In this document: piece by piece, positions 1 to 10,359 of the stretch
Layout: every line of letters begins with the position of its first letter
Numbering within the stretch: position 1 is the first letter of the stretch
Source: Gracilaria gracilis
Taxonomy: Eukaryota > Rhodophyta > Florideophyceae > Gracilariales > Gracilariaceae
Direction of reading: 5' to 3'
NCBI GenBank assembly: GCA_030374805.1
Contig: JARGSG010000015.1
Span: forward strand, 310,001-374,000
Length of the DNA: 64,000 bases
Translations under genes and position numbers: made by a program
Notes under the pieces: generated by a model
Told to the model about the DNA's origin: nothing
The model's database searches: none
Seen by the model: only the letters and a program-made list of their open reading frames with translations

Positions 1-316
1 GGGCTAGGCGCGGCCACCTGGCGCGCGGCGGGTGGGCGGCGTTCTCGCTCGCGGATGGCAACGCGCTGCGTGTGCCATCAGCGTGCGGCGGTGCTCCGAC
101 GAGCGCACTGGCGATGCGGCGGCGCGCGCGATCCCATCACGAATCACAGTCAGGCCGTGGTGAACTGAGAGCGCGCAGCGCCGCGCGCGTGGCGCGTGCG
201 CCACTTCATATATCGCCTTCGCGTACCGTTGGTACTTAACGCGCCGCGCCTCGCGGCGATTGCTGCTCGTTGCTTTCGTGCTCGCACGCTGCGCGCTCGC
301 TCACCCCCGCCCCAGC
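1..316. other. GC-rich upstream region of the MBOAT gene
   Basis: No gene is supported here; the open frames are low-complexity Arg/Ala products of a GC-rich CpG-heavy stretch. It looks like a promoter region for the acyltransferase starting at 317. A 13-bp palindrome, GTACC-GTT-GGTAC, lies at 223-235, and its core recurs near 9126-9136. Confidence 0.4.
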
Positions 317-1765
317 ATGACGTCTGTGGCTGCTTTGTTTGCTTCCGTGCGCGATGCCGCCTTCGCTTGTGATCAGGCGCTTACGCCCGCGCCCTTGCTC
401 AAGGGCGTCGATGTGCTTGCTGACCTCGCCGCCGCCAGCGCCGCCGAGATTCGGCTCTTCTTGTGCCTCTTGTTGGCGTACCCGGTAGCGCTGTCGTGGC
501 GGGCGCTGCCGCCAGGCCCTTCTGGCCTGTTCCGTCATGTCTTCTCCGTCGTCGTTGGCGGTTGGATGCTGCAGTTTGCCAATGGCTATCAGATCATTCT
601 CAATCTGTCGTCGTGCCTCCTCTGCTACTTTCTTATGCTCGCGCTCGGCCCCCGCAGCGCCAGAACAGTCTCCGTCGTCGCCATGTGCATTCTGGCTGCC
701 GGCCACCTGTATAGACAGATAACCGACTATCTGGGCTGGACGCTGGACTGGACGCTGGTTGCTATGGTTACCACCCAGAAGATCATGGGCCTGGCCTACA
801 ATGTGCAGGACGGCGTCGACCCCAATGCCACGCCTGAGCAAAAGTCGCGATCCGTCAGCAGAATCCCATCGCTGCTTGAGTTTTTGAGCTTCATTCTCTT
901 CCCGGCCAACGTTATTATCGGTCCGGCCTTCGAATACTCGGACTATGTTGCGTTCGCTACGGGCGAGAAGGTTGCGCCTCCGCCCTACCTTCCAGGCCTC
1001 TGGAGACTGTTCCAGGGTCTGTTCTATTTTGTCTCTCACACTGCAATCGCGCTCAAGTTCCCTTGCGCTGCTATGCTCACTGACAAGAACTTCTTCAAGA
1101 CGGGCACCTTCTTATCTCGATATGCCGCCATTGAAGTTGGATTGCTTGCCGTGCGATTCAAGTACTACTTTGGGTGGAAGATTGCCGAGGGTTCCGCATG
1201 CATGTCGGGCTTGGGTTTCAACGGTTTTGATAAGACTAGGGGTGTTGAGAAGTGGGATCGCGTGGAGAACGTCAACGTGTGGCAATACGAAACATCTGGT
1301 TCGTTGCGAACGTCGTCGCAGAACTGGAACAAGACCACCAATCTTTGGTTGCGCCGCTACGTATATGACCGTGCCCCACCGTCGATCAATCTTTACTTCA
1401 CGTACCTCGTGTCTGCTTTCTGGCATGGCTTCTATCCGGGCTACTACATGTTCTTCCTGTCGGTGGCTGCCGCAACAATGGTCCACCGACAAGTGCGACG
1501 CACTGTTCGTCCGCTCTTCCTCAAAGAAGACAGGAAGACACCTGGACCGCTCATGTCGTTTTACTCGTTCATCTCATTAGTGGCGACGCACGCTACTCTT
1601 AACTACTTCATCATCTCGTTTGTGTTGCTCGCGTCTAACCTTTCTTTCGAAGCGTTTAGAGGCCTTGGCTTCTACGGACATTGGATTCTACTCTTTTCGC
1701 TTATTTTGTTCAACTCCGGACTCATCCGACCACCAGCGAAGAAGCCTGCAGCGAAGACTCAATAA
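317..1765 (+). CDS. MBOAT-family lysophospholipid acyltransferase
   Basis: Membrane-bound O-acyltransferase that probably re-acylates lysophospholipids with acyl-CoA in the ER (LPCAT/LPEAT branch); the exact substrate cannot be read from sequence. The protein is hydrophobic throughout with about ten membrane segments. It carries the family's conserved Asn region (WNKTTNLWLRRYVYDR) and the catalytic His in SAFWHGFYPGYY. Length is 482 aa, close to plant and animal MBOAT LPLATs of 460-520 aa. The open frame extends upstream to 260 but only from a TTG; the first ATG is at 317 and is preferred. The stop codon lies inside AATAAA (1761-1766), so a polyadenylation signal may overlap the end of the gene. 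No intron is needed. Confidence 0.88.
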   Translation: MTSVAALFASVRDAAFACDQALTPAPLLKGVDVLADLAAASAAEIRLFLCLLLAYPVALSWRALPPGPSGLFRHVFSVVVGGWMLQFANGYQIILNLSSCLLCYFLMLALGPRSARTVSVVAMCILAAGHLYRQITDYLGWTLDWTLVAMVTTQKIMGLAYNVQDGVDPNATPEQKSRSVSRIPSLLEFLSFILFPANVIIGPAFEYSDYVAFATGEKVAPPPYLPGLWRLFQGLFYFVSHTAIALKFPCAAMLTDKNFFKTGTFLSRYAAIEVGLLAVRFKYYFGWKIAEGSACMSGLGFNGFDKTRGVEKWDRVENVNVWQYETSGSLRTSSQNWNKTTNLWLRRYVYDRAPPSINLYFTYLVSAFWHGFYPGYYMFFLSVAAATMVHRQVRRTVRPLFLKEDRKTPGPLMSFYSFISLVATHATLNYFIISFVLLASNLSFEAFRGLGFYGHWILLFSLILFNSGLIRPPAKKPAAKTQ

Positions 1766-3940
1766 AGAGTGCCCAAGCACTGCCCAAGCACTCGAACAAC
1801 TTATTTTTTGTCCATCCACTATGTTCTGTCTTGCATACCTGTAGATACCGCATGTCGAAACCAGTGTGAATAGAGTGGTTGCGGGTGAAGAACCATCATG
1901 ATCCTCCATCAATCGCGTTCGGTAACCTTACCATGACCTACGTGTTTTCTGTCTCGATGTGGGCCTTTGGTGATGGTGTTGCTGAGAGTGTTGCCCGACG
2001 AAAACGTAAGGTGCTCATGTCTTGCAGCTGATTCCTGAGCTGCCATGTCACATCAGAATTGCGGTGGGGTCAGTGCATGTCACGAAACCGACGATTTTGC
2101 GACGACTCGGCGCGTGCAGTGCAGACTCTGCAGACTGGATTCATCAATTTTCGTGCCAGACGGCGGACAATTTTGTTTGTACATGTTCTTCGTGTGATGG
2201 CAACCTTTCTCGTCAAGAGTCGTTTCTCTCGTGCGTGCTGTTTGTTCATTCGATTCCTCATATTCTGCGCAGTTCACTGGTATCGAAGGTAACGTTCCTA
2301 TACCTCTGGAATTTGTTGAGAGAACTCGTTCTCTTTCGCAAATAGAATCATCGCCAGGGTCTAAGACTATATGGATCCGATACGGTCGGCGACGTTCTAT
2401 GGCATGGCTCTTGCAGCAATCGTCCTCAATACAAGGTTAGCTTCAACTTTCAAAAGCTGTTGACCACAAATGACGCGCAATTTGTCTCTGGAATACCTTC
2501 GCACGCATTACCCTTGTAAGTCCCACCTTGAATTCTTTCATGAATTGCTTTGCTCAGGGCAGAGTAACACAGAGCAACGAGTGAAGAAGGTGCGTAGCTC
2601 ACCTGCTGTAAATCTACTACTTGCTTGCATCCCCATTTTGATCTGTTCTAGTTGTATAGTTGTAAGCTCGTTCCAAGACCTGTTGAAGAATTCAATCTAC
2701 AGTAGTTGTCAGTATACAGGTCTCCCTCGACGTCGTGATGCGGGGTGCAGACAGCTGCTGTCACAGAGATTCCATCAAGTTATGGAGATAATACGAGGCC
2801 TTTTGTAGTTCGCAAGGAAATTACCAAGCTATAGATCTGACTGGGTCTCTAAAGAAGGGCTATATGCGGGTCTGTGTCATATACGATGGTAATAGGGATA
2901 CCTCAAGTGCTTCCTTCGTAGAACCCCTCTGACTTTTCGCCAAGGCTGAGACTTGTTCACTGCCGACACCATCTTGACGATGTCAACAGTGAATGAGTCT
3001 CAATCAGAATTCTTGGTTCCCCAATATAAGCAAACAGATTACTAGGAGGGCTAGCTGCTCGTCGACTGAAAGCTCTTCCTGACGAGTTCTGCAGTTCATG
3101 TCTTCAGAAATTTCTATGTCGTTTACAGGGTATCCCTTCCTGCTAGGAATAAAAAGATGTGAACTTCTTTGACCTAGTTCTTCTTGCATGAAATTCAAAA
3201 TGCATCACTAAAACCTTGTTTATAGAACTAGCGTTCCGAGAAGAGGATAAATACCTTTCTGCATACTTTCTGGATGGATAAGGATACAAGAATGTAGAAT
3301 ATCGGTTCGCAGCGCTACCGGAGAAACAAAGCGCACGCCCAAAGCCGTGTTTTGTCTACAAACTGAGCTGATTGTTCTACTATAAATATAGCATTGCCTC
3401 TTTCCTTCTAATGAGTCCATGCCCGGCAGACATTTCGCTACAGATGGTTTTCGCGTGTTCATCACTTGTTTTAGTGTTACACATATACTCATGGCCATCA
3501 AAGTGGAGAGTCGAAGAAAAAGGTCCACGTATTGAATCTTCTGATGTTGAAGAAGACTCTCATTCGCTCTACTTCACACTGTTGATGTTGATGTCGATGT
3601 CGTTGTTGCATGTGTTGAAATATCTAGATTGGTTGCTTCTAAAGGAATTGAGGACACTCTCAATCTCTTTTATGGTATCCGTGTATGTGCCCAACAAGAA
3701 GCCGTTGGTGAGAACCTTAAAAAAATCCCTCGAATGATGTACTCCTATTTGTATATCATTTCTTTGTTTTGAATTGGCATTAAACTAACCCTATCTGCGA
3801 TTTGAAGTCTGAACTTTGATGTTTTCGAATAACTTTCCCGAACATAATTCCCGAACATAATTTGGTCCTCGCGAATTTCTTTGTATCATAAAAGGGATGC
3901 CCATTCATGTCCCTCAAAGTATTAGTTTGCGGCTTCTAAT

Positions 3941-4194
3941 TAGCTTCAGACATGAAATGCATTAATCGTCGCCGAAACTGACACTGTTCCAATCAACTCC
4001 CACGGCGTCTACTTTAAATGCAACAACTTCGGAAAGCGAAATCGAGCAGTTGTTCAGCTGTGGTAGTCGAAATGGTAACACCTGTATGGCAATTCGACGG
4101 TCAAGCTCGAGGCCAGTTCGGCCATGGTTCAAACCCCATGGGTCTCCTGTGCGACCAAGCGGATCAACAGCCTTTTTTTTATTTGCTCTAAGTT
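3941..4194 (+). repeat. tRNA-like SINE, copy A
   Basis: About 250 bp unit repeated almost immediately downstream at 4204-4460, with roughly 5-8% difference by eye. It contains a near-consensus Pol III A box (TAGTCGAAATGG, 4064-4075) and B box (GGTTCAAACCC, 4126-4136). Between them is a small hairpin GGCC-AGTTC-GGCC resembling the long variable arm of a tRNA-Ser/Leu. It ends in a run of eight T (4173-4180), a possible Pol III terminator. I could not fold a proper cloverleaf with paired acceptor ends, so a tRNA-derived SINE fits better than a functional tRNA gene. Confidence 0.55.
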
Positions 4195-4203
4195 AACGAG
4201 GGC

Positions 4204-4460
4204 TAGCTTGAGACATGAAATGGAATAATCGTGGTCGAAACTGACACTGTTTACATCAACTCCCACGGCGTCTACTTTAAATGCCACAACTTTGGCAAGC
4301 GAAATCGAGCAGTTGTTCAGCTGTGGTAGTCGAAATGGTAACACCTGTACGGCAATTCGACGGTCAAGCTCGAGGCCAGTTCGGCCATGGTTCAAACCCC
4401 ATGGGTCTCCTGTGAGACCAAGCGGATCAACAGCCTTTTTTTTTTATTTGCTCTGGGTTG
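4204..4460 (+). repeat. tRNA-like SINE, copy B
   Basis: Second direct copy, offset 263 bp from copy A. A box 4327-4338, B box 4389-4399, terminal T run 4436-4445, all at the same relative positions as in copy A. The short spacer suggests tandem duplication or two insertions at nearby sites. Both copies keep identical A and B boxes, while the flanking body has diverged. Confidence 0.55.
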
Positions 4461-5268
4461 TGGTCTTTACGGCTTTAGTTTCAACTTTAAGTAAGGCCTT
4501 CCGTACAGCTCCGTTGTTTCGCTATGAAGTTCAGTTGTATGTCTAACACACCAGAGTGCTATCTAGCCAGAAATCTGTAGAACAGCCAAGACCCTGGCGC
4601 TTTTTTCGTATCAAACCTTTCAATGATGCGTCGCATTTTTCGATGGTGTGTGCCAACATTGTAACTCAGCCCTGTGTCCATGTCTTGTACATAGGTTTTG
4701 CGGCATGGAGACTTGCTTGCATGCACCGAAAGAATATTTCAAGCCAAAATGAGTCCTCGTTTATTCTGAAGTTCAGCGGAGTGAGCGGCGTTTTATCTGT
4801 ACCAGATGCAAACGTCTTCACGACAAACGTATCCGTTAAAGCCGTGTTGGTATCGACAACAAAAAATTGTTTTGAAGGACTCTTTAACTTTTCCGTTCTC
4901 TCAAGCTCTTCGTTGAAACAGGTGTCTTTGAATGGAGCATACAGGAAATCTATACTATACTAGAGATAGCTGTCTTCCGCGACGAAGGCAGCGAAGAAGG
5001 CAGAAGAACTTTGTGCTACATAGCTCCTTTCGGAGTTTGAGATGAAGGGCAGCAGATTATTGCAGAGAAGAACGAGGATACGAGTTCGTTCGCGGCATGT
5101 GGTTGCCCCATTTCCCGAACATGTGCACATGCGCGCTGTTTGACAAGGACACGTGGAATTTCATTTGTTGTACACGTGCACATACAAAGGGATATGGGCA
5201 GCATGGTTGGCGCTTTCCACAACTCTTCGACCATCGCGCTAACCCGGCGCGCCCTCTAGTGTAGCTAC

Positions 5269-5286
5269 CGAAGGTAGATACCTTCG
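5269..5286. promoter_or_regulatory. palindromic GTAGATAC element upstream of TAF7
   Basis: Perfect inverted repeat CGAAGGTA-GA-TACCTTCG, 180 bp before the TAF7 start codon. The central GTAGATAC recurs upstream of other genes in the window. A role as a factor-binding site is inferred only from position and recurrence. Confidence 0.35.
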
Positions 5287-5465
5287 TAGATAGATACGCG
5301 GAGGTGGTCTGTTTGAGACGTTAAGCGCCACAGTCGTCCCGTTTGCAGCTTTGCCTTTCTGAACAGCCGCCCCTCTACGAGAACTCGCAACCAAAACAGA
5401 CACAGCACACGGCACAGCTACTTGCATCCGAGCGCTGGGCCGTGCCGTGAAACGCACGGGCTGCC

Positions 5466-6530
5466 ATGAATGAACAACAGTACATTCTACGTCTTCCACA
5501 GCCGCTTGTTGAACCCATGCGTTTTGCGCTTTCTAGCAACAAGAAACGCGAGGGCGCCGGTGAAGACCGTAAACCAAGCAAGTTCCAAATCAACTTCAAG
5601 GATGAGCGAAACGCTGTGTTCACTATTGATGGTAAGGACTATCCAGCCTCTCTAATGGATTTGCCTTGTATTGTTGAAACGCACAAGACGGCCGATAAAC
5701 GTACATTTTACAAAAGTGGAGATCTTCATCAAGTTCTGGTAGTTCGCATGCCGGACGAGACTCCTCCCAAGGAAACGTACCTTCCGGATGGTGTTACACC
5801 AGCCACCAGAGGTGCTGCAGCAAGGTTAAAGCCCCCGAAACGCTTCTTTACACGCGATGAAGTCGAACTCATAGAGCGACGTATCAAATACGTCATCGAT
5901 CATAAGACCAGTTTCACACAGAAGAAAACCCAAGAGAATCCTACAGAGGAGGAGGAAGTCGTTATTGAAGAAGAGACCGTCAACGCGCAACCCGGAAAGA
6001 ATGCTGCCGATCCCACCAAGTCTGCTGCTAATGGCGATGCGACTGGCACAGCACCAAGAGCTGGAAAGCCTCCATTACCGTCCGAGAGCCTGCCCGCACC
6101 CATGCCTACGGATGTTCTTCCTTCACCAGCTGTAGATACACCCGGACCATACACACCGCAGCCGTTTACGCCACAACCATTCACACCAACCCCGTTCACT
6201 CCTATTGATACACCAGGTCCTGACGGGGAGGAAGATGAAGACGACGATGACGACGATGACGACGACGACGATGATGCGATCAATGCTGATATGGCCGACA
6301 TGGTCGATCAAATCATGGAGGACAAGGAAGATATCGCTAAAAGAAGAATAGAACGCCTGAAGCTCGATCAAAGCATCAAGGAACAAAAAGCGAAGATTGC
6401 AGACTTGGAGGAAAAGGCCGAGAAAGCGCCAAATCCAGTGTTGAAGAAGCGCTTCCTTTCGAAACGACCAGAGTTACAAACAGAGCTTACAGAGCTGGAA
6501 AAGCGGCGGCAGGAGCTAGGAGAAGAGTGA
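5466..6530 (+). CDS. TAF7: TFIID subunit TAF7 (TAFII55)
   Basis: Subunit of the Pol II general factor TFIID, which binds TAF1 in the nucleus. The N-terminal TAFII55 domain covers about residues 1-140: it opens with EQQYILRLPQPLVEPMRFAL and contains DYPASLMDLPCIVETHKTAD and RTFYKSGDLHQVLVV, all matching the family signature. A Pro/Thr-rich repeat (FTPQPFTPQPFTPTPFTP) and a run of about 15 acidic residues, encoded by a GAC/GAT microsatellite near 6225-6276, separate it from a charged coiled coil at about residues 285-354. Length of 354 aa is normal for TAF7. The ATG at 5466 precedes the conserved motif directly. The next gene is convergent. Confidence 0.9.
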   Translation: MNEQQYILRLPQPLVEPMRFALSSNKKREGAGEDRKPSKFQINFKDERNAVFTIDGKDYPASLMDLPCIVETHKTADKRTFYKSGDLHQVLVVRMPDETPPKETYLPDGVTPATRGAAARLKPPKRFFTRDEVELIERRIKYVIDHKTSFTQKKTQENPTEEEEVVIEEETVNAQPGKNAADPTKSAANGDATGTAPRAGKPPLPSESLPAPMPTDVLPSPAVDTPGPYTPQPFTPQPFTPTPFTPIDTPGPDGEEDEDDDDDDDDDDDDAINADMADMVDQIMEDKEDIAKRRIERLKLDQSIKEQKAKIADLEEKAEKAPNPVLKKRFLSKRPELQTELTELEKRRQELGEE

Positions 6531-6718
6531 GAGAGTCTACATGTCGAACCAGTTGCACTGATTTGCGTTCAACGAGGACTGGTACCTACAGGTCGACCAA
6601 ACAGATATTCGATAATTACAGGTTTTGCCTAAACATTGTCGCTGCTTCACTTGTCTTCTGTTGTGAAGAAACCGCAACTTGAACTGCAATCCCCAGAAGT
6701 TGAAAGAAGTACGGGGAA

Positions 6719-7354
6719 TTATTGCTTCATGCGGATGCTATATGAGCCTGTCTCAGGATCCTTATCCATTGCAAAATCATCAAGGCTCATACCGAAGTTT
6801 GACAGAATGGAGTCACCGAGCCCTTTGAGGGATTCCAACGCCTCTGCTTGATCCTTTTTATCCTTCTCCTGGGCAAGGAATTGCAATCGTTTGATCTCCG
6901 ATGATGAAGCTTTCAGTTCCTGAGCGTCTTGTAATGCTCCATGCCATTCCTTCAACGCTTCACGAGCTTCTTGTCTTCTGCTAAGAGCCTTCACATAACC
7001 AGGTTTGAGTTCTAGTGCTTTAGAAGCATCTTTAACCACTTGTTCGAAGTCCTGCAGCTTCAAATGGGCAGCAGCGCGATTGGCGAAATACACCGCTCGA
7101 TCCTCTTGGCTTGCATGAGCACTCTTGGAAGCGAGTGAATATTTCTCAATGGCTTTAGCGAAGTCGCCGGACTTATACAAGGCGTTGCCCTCCTCTTTCA
7201 GGACGCGAGCTGCATCCGCTGTTATGGTGTCGTCCAATTCAGGATTGGCCTTGGTTTCTGGGGCTTGGGACTCGGATTGATCTTCATCAGAAAGCTTTGT
7301 TGAGGCCATCCGCATCCGCATATACTCTTCTTCGGCATCTCGTGCAGAAGACAT
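6719..7354 (-). CDS. TTC1: TTC1-like tetratricopeptide repeat protein
   Basis: Small co-chaperone-like TPR protein of 211 aa. After an acidic N-terminus come three TPR units: about residues 48-82 (KEEGNALYKSGDFAKAIEKY), 86-120 (YFANRAAAHLKLQDFEQVVK) and 121-154 (KPGYVKALSRRQEAREALKE). The C-terminal tail contains SILSNFGMSLDDFAMDKDPE, typical of TTC1 (TPR1) orthologues. Known TTC1 proteins bind Hsp70/Hsp90 and signalling partners, but the client here is unknown. The start ATG is at the edge of a divergent intergenic space. No intron is needed. Confidence 0.82.
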   Translation of the reverse strand: MSSARDAEEEYMRMRMASTKLSDEDQSESQAPETKANPELDDTITADAARVLKEEGNALYKSGDFAKAIEKYSLASKSAHASQEDRAVYFANRAAAHLKLQDFEQVVKDASKALELKPGYVKALSRRQEAREALKEWHGALQDAQELKASSSEIKRLQFLAQEKDKKDQAEALESLKGLGDSILSNFGMSLDDFAMDKDPETGSYSIRMKQ

Positions 7355-8303
7355 GGTGTTTCCTGCAAAGTTTGATGAGCGCGGGTACTATGAAAGCGTG
7401 CTGCCGGTTCGCGTGATTGTTGTGACACAGAACGTGCTCGGCTTTGAAGGTTTTACTCTTCGCAGAACTGGGTTTGAGGGAACGTGGCTTTGACGGACTT
7501 GTTTCCGGGATATGACGCTGGAAGACGCCGTAGTGCAATCGCGATTGAAGACATGAATCATTTCCAGAAACCTGGGAAATACAAAGCTTATTTTACAATT
7601 TTATTACTGCGGCTTCACAGCGTCCTTGATCATCAAGGCTTGATGGTGCTTCGGCTTTTCCTTGCAGCGCAAATTAGTTCGAAGCTGCGTCCATAGCCAA
7701 TGTCCCCTTGCGTTTTAGAGGCATTTGGACTTCATGGAGGCCCTGAGGCAATACGAAAACCAAGCATTTCCAGATGCCAACCTCCATGCGCCATGGCCAG
7801 ACAGCGCAAGGGAAGGGCCGCAGACAAACAATGCCTTCCTATTGGCGTGGCTGTGTCCGAGACGCCGCGTGAGACGCATAATGTTACCAAAGGTACTTGG
7901 AGCGAGCAGTTCATTGTACATATTCTAGATGCGCATCGTACGACATTTACGAGTGGGCGTGCGGATGGAGGAAAACGCTAACAGAAGCAGATGATGAAAT
8001 GCGAGAATGAGGACGCTGCATGCTTACGTGCACGAGTTTCAAGTCGAATATGGGAATGCAAGACTATGGTGGATGCTCATGCATGACTCTCTGCTTTGAT
8101 TCGCAAGAGTCATAGTGAGTATCGAGTGCAGATACCGGGAGACGAAGATGAGCACGACTAATTGAGCAGCAAACGGGGGATGGAATTGGGAGGTAAAGTG
8201 TGCAGTGGCTATGTGACGACGTAATGGTTGTTGGTATGTGTGACACCATTCAACGGCGAGAATGCGAATGTGCATGGCTGTGGTGTATTGGAAAGGGCAA
8301 CTT
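7355..8303. other. intergenic region, nothing recognised
   Basis: About 950 bp between the TTC1-like start and the end of the EVE-domain gene. Overlapping short frames on both strands (7700-7980) show no domain or consistent start. It probably holds the TTC1 promoter and the 3' region of the next gene. Confidence 0.4.
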
Positions 8304-9096
8304 TCAGGTTGCTAAACCGTTGACGACCTTCCACTCATCCGGTGTGACGCGTTGCACAGAGATGCGAGAACGCTTGACAAGCTGCATGTTGGCTAAGTGG
8401 GACTCGGCCTTAATCTGATCGAGGGTGATTGCAGTTTGGAACTTGCGAACGAACTGTACATCAACCATATACCATCGCGGCGCATCTCGCTTGCTCCGTG
8501 CATCATAATGCGGATCGTCCTTATCGAAAGCAGTGTGGTCTAATACAAGACATGAAAAGAGGCGTGGTTAGAACACGCGGCGCAAATGGCGCATACCAAG
8601 CGCACTTGTTGGCACAACAAAGTTACATGAACATACCTGGATAGGGATCTGATACGACGCGCACAATACCGACGATTGACGGCCTTGTCTTCTTGGTGTT
8701 GGAGTGATAGAAAAAGGCCATATCGCCCTTTCGCATATCTCGCATGCATTTACAGGCCTCGGCGTTGCGCACGCCGTCCCAGTGTGCTGTGGCATCAGGC
8801 TCTTTGTGAAGATCGTCGATGGAGAACTTCATCTGGTGTCCTTTGTGCATGCGAGATTCGGACTCGGACTTGAAAAGGAAATACTGCACGGGGCGTTGAT
8901 CGGCGTCATCGGCGGATATGGCTGATGCATCAGGTTTGGAGGTGGGCGCTTTGCGCGTCTTGCTCGCGCGGGGAGGAGAGCTCTGCGGCTTTTTGCGCTT
9001 CTTGGACTCGCTCGGCGCGGAGGCGGAGGCGGGGGCGGAGGCGGAGGCGGAGGCGCTTCTGGTGTTATGGCGCGCGGCGGCGCGCGTCACAACCAT
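8304..9096 (-). CDS. EVE-domain protein (THYN1-like), two exons
   Basis: Nuclear EVE/PUA-like protein of the thymocyte nuclear protein 1 family, proposed readers of modified nucleic-acid bases. Exon 1 is 8637-9096 and exon 2 is 8304-8539; the 97-bp intron (8540-8636) begins GTATGT and ends TTAG. Phase is kept across the join, giving the family signature D-P-Y-P then D-H-T-A-F-D-K-D-D-P-H-Y-D, followed by WYMVDVQFV. Upstream are the expected YFLFKSESESR and HWDGVRNAEA motifs. I chose the ATG at 9096 (MVVTRAAARHNTR); the frame extends to 9180 without support. The N-terminal 70 residues are a basic Ser/Ala/Pro linker encoded by a GGAGGCGGAGGCG minisatellite. Confidence 0.88.
8540..8636 (-). other. 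intron of the EVE-domain gene
   Basis: GTATGT donor at 8636-8631 and AG acceptor at 8540-8541 on the minus strand; 97 bp. Removing it restores the conserved EVE-family reading frame. Confidence 0.85.
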
Positions 9097-9510
9097 GTCA
9101 GCGTGTACAACGGTAGTAACGACGGACCGTTGGTACGACGGTTGGCCGCACGGAATGTGGGGGCGAGCAACAAGCATCACATGATCACGGCGACAAGCGT
9201 CGGGAATGGGCGAGCGCGCGCGGCGAAGAGATCAGGGGGAGCCAGCGCGCACGCGTGGCCACGCGCTGTGCTGACGCGCAGTTGATGGGATATCAGCGGC
9301 ACTGCTGCGATTCCACCATTGGCTGCGCGCGCCGGTGTTGCACTGATGGCGGCGACATGCACCGCAGGCGCGAAACAGCCGCGGCGCGCACACAAAAGGC
9401 GCGCGCGCCGTGCGTTGGCGCAGGTGGTGGTCGTCGCCACCAGTGCCTCGTGCTGACGCGGCACTGCTTCGTGATAGCTTCCGCTTGTTGTTGTCGCGCG
9501 CGCCTTCGTG
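9097..9510. promoter_or_regulatory. GC-rich bidirectional promoter (EVE gene / ZIP gene)
   Basis: About 410 bp between two divergent start codons, strongly CpG-rich with many GCGCGC runs. The core ACCGTTGGTAC at 9126-9136 also occurs at 225-235 upstream of the MBOAT gene. Promoter function is inferred from head-to-head gene layout. Confidence 0.45.
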
Positions 9511-10359
9511 ATGGACGCAGTTTCTTGCCGCACCGCCACTCTCACCATCTTGTCCGTGTTCTTGCTCGCGCTTTCCGGCTCTCTGGCGCCGCTCTTGCTT
9601 GCTTCGCCTGCTTATCACGTGCGCGTTCTGCGTCTGGGAAATGCCTTCTCCGCCGGCTTCTTGGTCGCGGCCGCGCTGGTTCATATCTTGCCTTCCGCCA
9701 TGATCGCGCTTTCGCAGAATGTTTCCACAGACTATCCCCTGGGTGGCTTGCTCACTTTGGTTGGTGTGTGTTCGGTCTTCATGCTGGATGTGTTGGCACG
9801 TCGCATTCAGAGCAGTGGCAAGGCGCTTCCGATGCATTCGCACACCGCCTTTTCGCGCGCGCATTCGCCCACAGTTGCCGTTGTTCTCGCCGCCTCCCTT
9901 TCGTTCCACTCCTTCTTGGAAGGCGTGTCAATAGGCGTCAGTTCGTTGGATGCTTCGTCATTCAAGGCGCTTTCAATCGCAATCATAGTACACAAGCTTT
10001 TCGCCGCCCTGGCACTCGGCTCAGCACTCACCGCCTCAGTCGACGGCGACTCGAAGCTTCAAAAGCAAGCCGTGTACATGTGCATTTTCTTCGCAAGCGT
10101 CACCCCGCTGGGTGCGTTGAGTGGTATCGCGTTGCTCGGTATCTTCCCGGATCGTATCGCCATTTTGCTCATGTCGGCCCTTAATCTACTTTCTGCCGGT
10201 GTGTTTCTGTACGTCGCAACGGTGGAATTGCTCGCAGATGAATTCCGTTATGCGTCGCTGCATAGCTACACTGACCTCAACCCAGACGATTCACTGCCTA
10301 GTATGGCTGTTTTTGTTCTTGCGGCTGGCGCAATGAGCTTACTCGCTCTGTGGACATAG
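9511..10359 (+). CDS. ZIP-family metal transporter
   Basis: Divalent metal (zinc or iron) importer of the ZIP (SLC39) family in the plasma or an internal membrane. Length is 282 aa with about eight membrane segments. The metal-site helices are clear: TM4 SFHSFLEGVSIGV (His, Glu) and TM5 IAIIVHKLFAALALGSAL (His-Lys). A short His-containing cytosolic loop (LPMHSHTAFSRAHS) lies between TM3 and TM4. The frame opens three bases earlier at a GTG; the ATG at 9511 is used. It shares its upstream region with the EVE-domain gene. Which metal is carried cannot be told. Confidence 0.88.
   Translation: MDAVSCRTATLTILSVFLLALSGSLAPLLLASPAYHVRVLRLGNAFSAGFLVAAALVHILPSAMIALSQNVSTDYPLGGLLTLVGVCSVFMLDVLARRIQSSGKALPMHSHTAFSRAHSPTVAVVLAASLSFHSFLEGVSIGVSSLDASSFKALSIAIIVHKLFAALALGSALTASVDGDSKLQKQAVYMCIFFASVTPLGALSGIALLGIFPDRIAILLMSALNLLSAGVFLYVATVELLADEFRYASLHSYTDLNPDDSLPSMAVFVLAAGAMSLLALWT

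Larger units (their letters stand above)
1766..5465. other. 3.7 kb intergenic region, no protein gene recognised
   Basis: Open frames here are short, without recognisable domains, and scattered on both strands. The only structure I can support is the direct pair of tRNA-like repeats at 3941-4460 and a palindromic GTAGATAC element at 5269-5286 just upstream of TAF7. A lineage-specific non-coding RNA cannot be excluded. Confidence 0.5.

Noticed and set aside
236-1039. Long minus-strand open frame over the MBOAT gene
   Set aside because: It is the antisense shadow of a well-supported gene, with low-complexity charged sequence and no domain.
7700-7981. Overlapping open frames on both strands between TTC1 and the EVE gene
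   Set aside because: Mutually overlapping frames in several registers, none with a domain or clear start.
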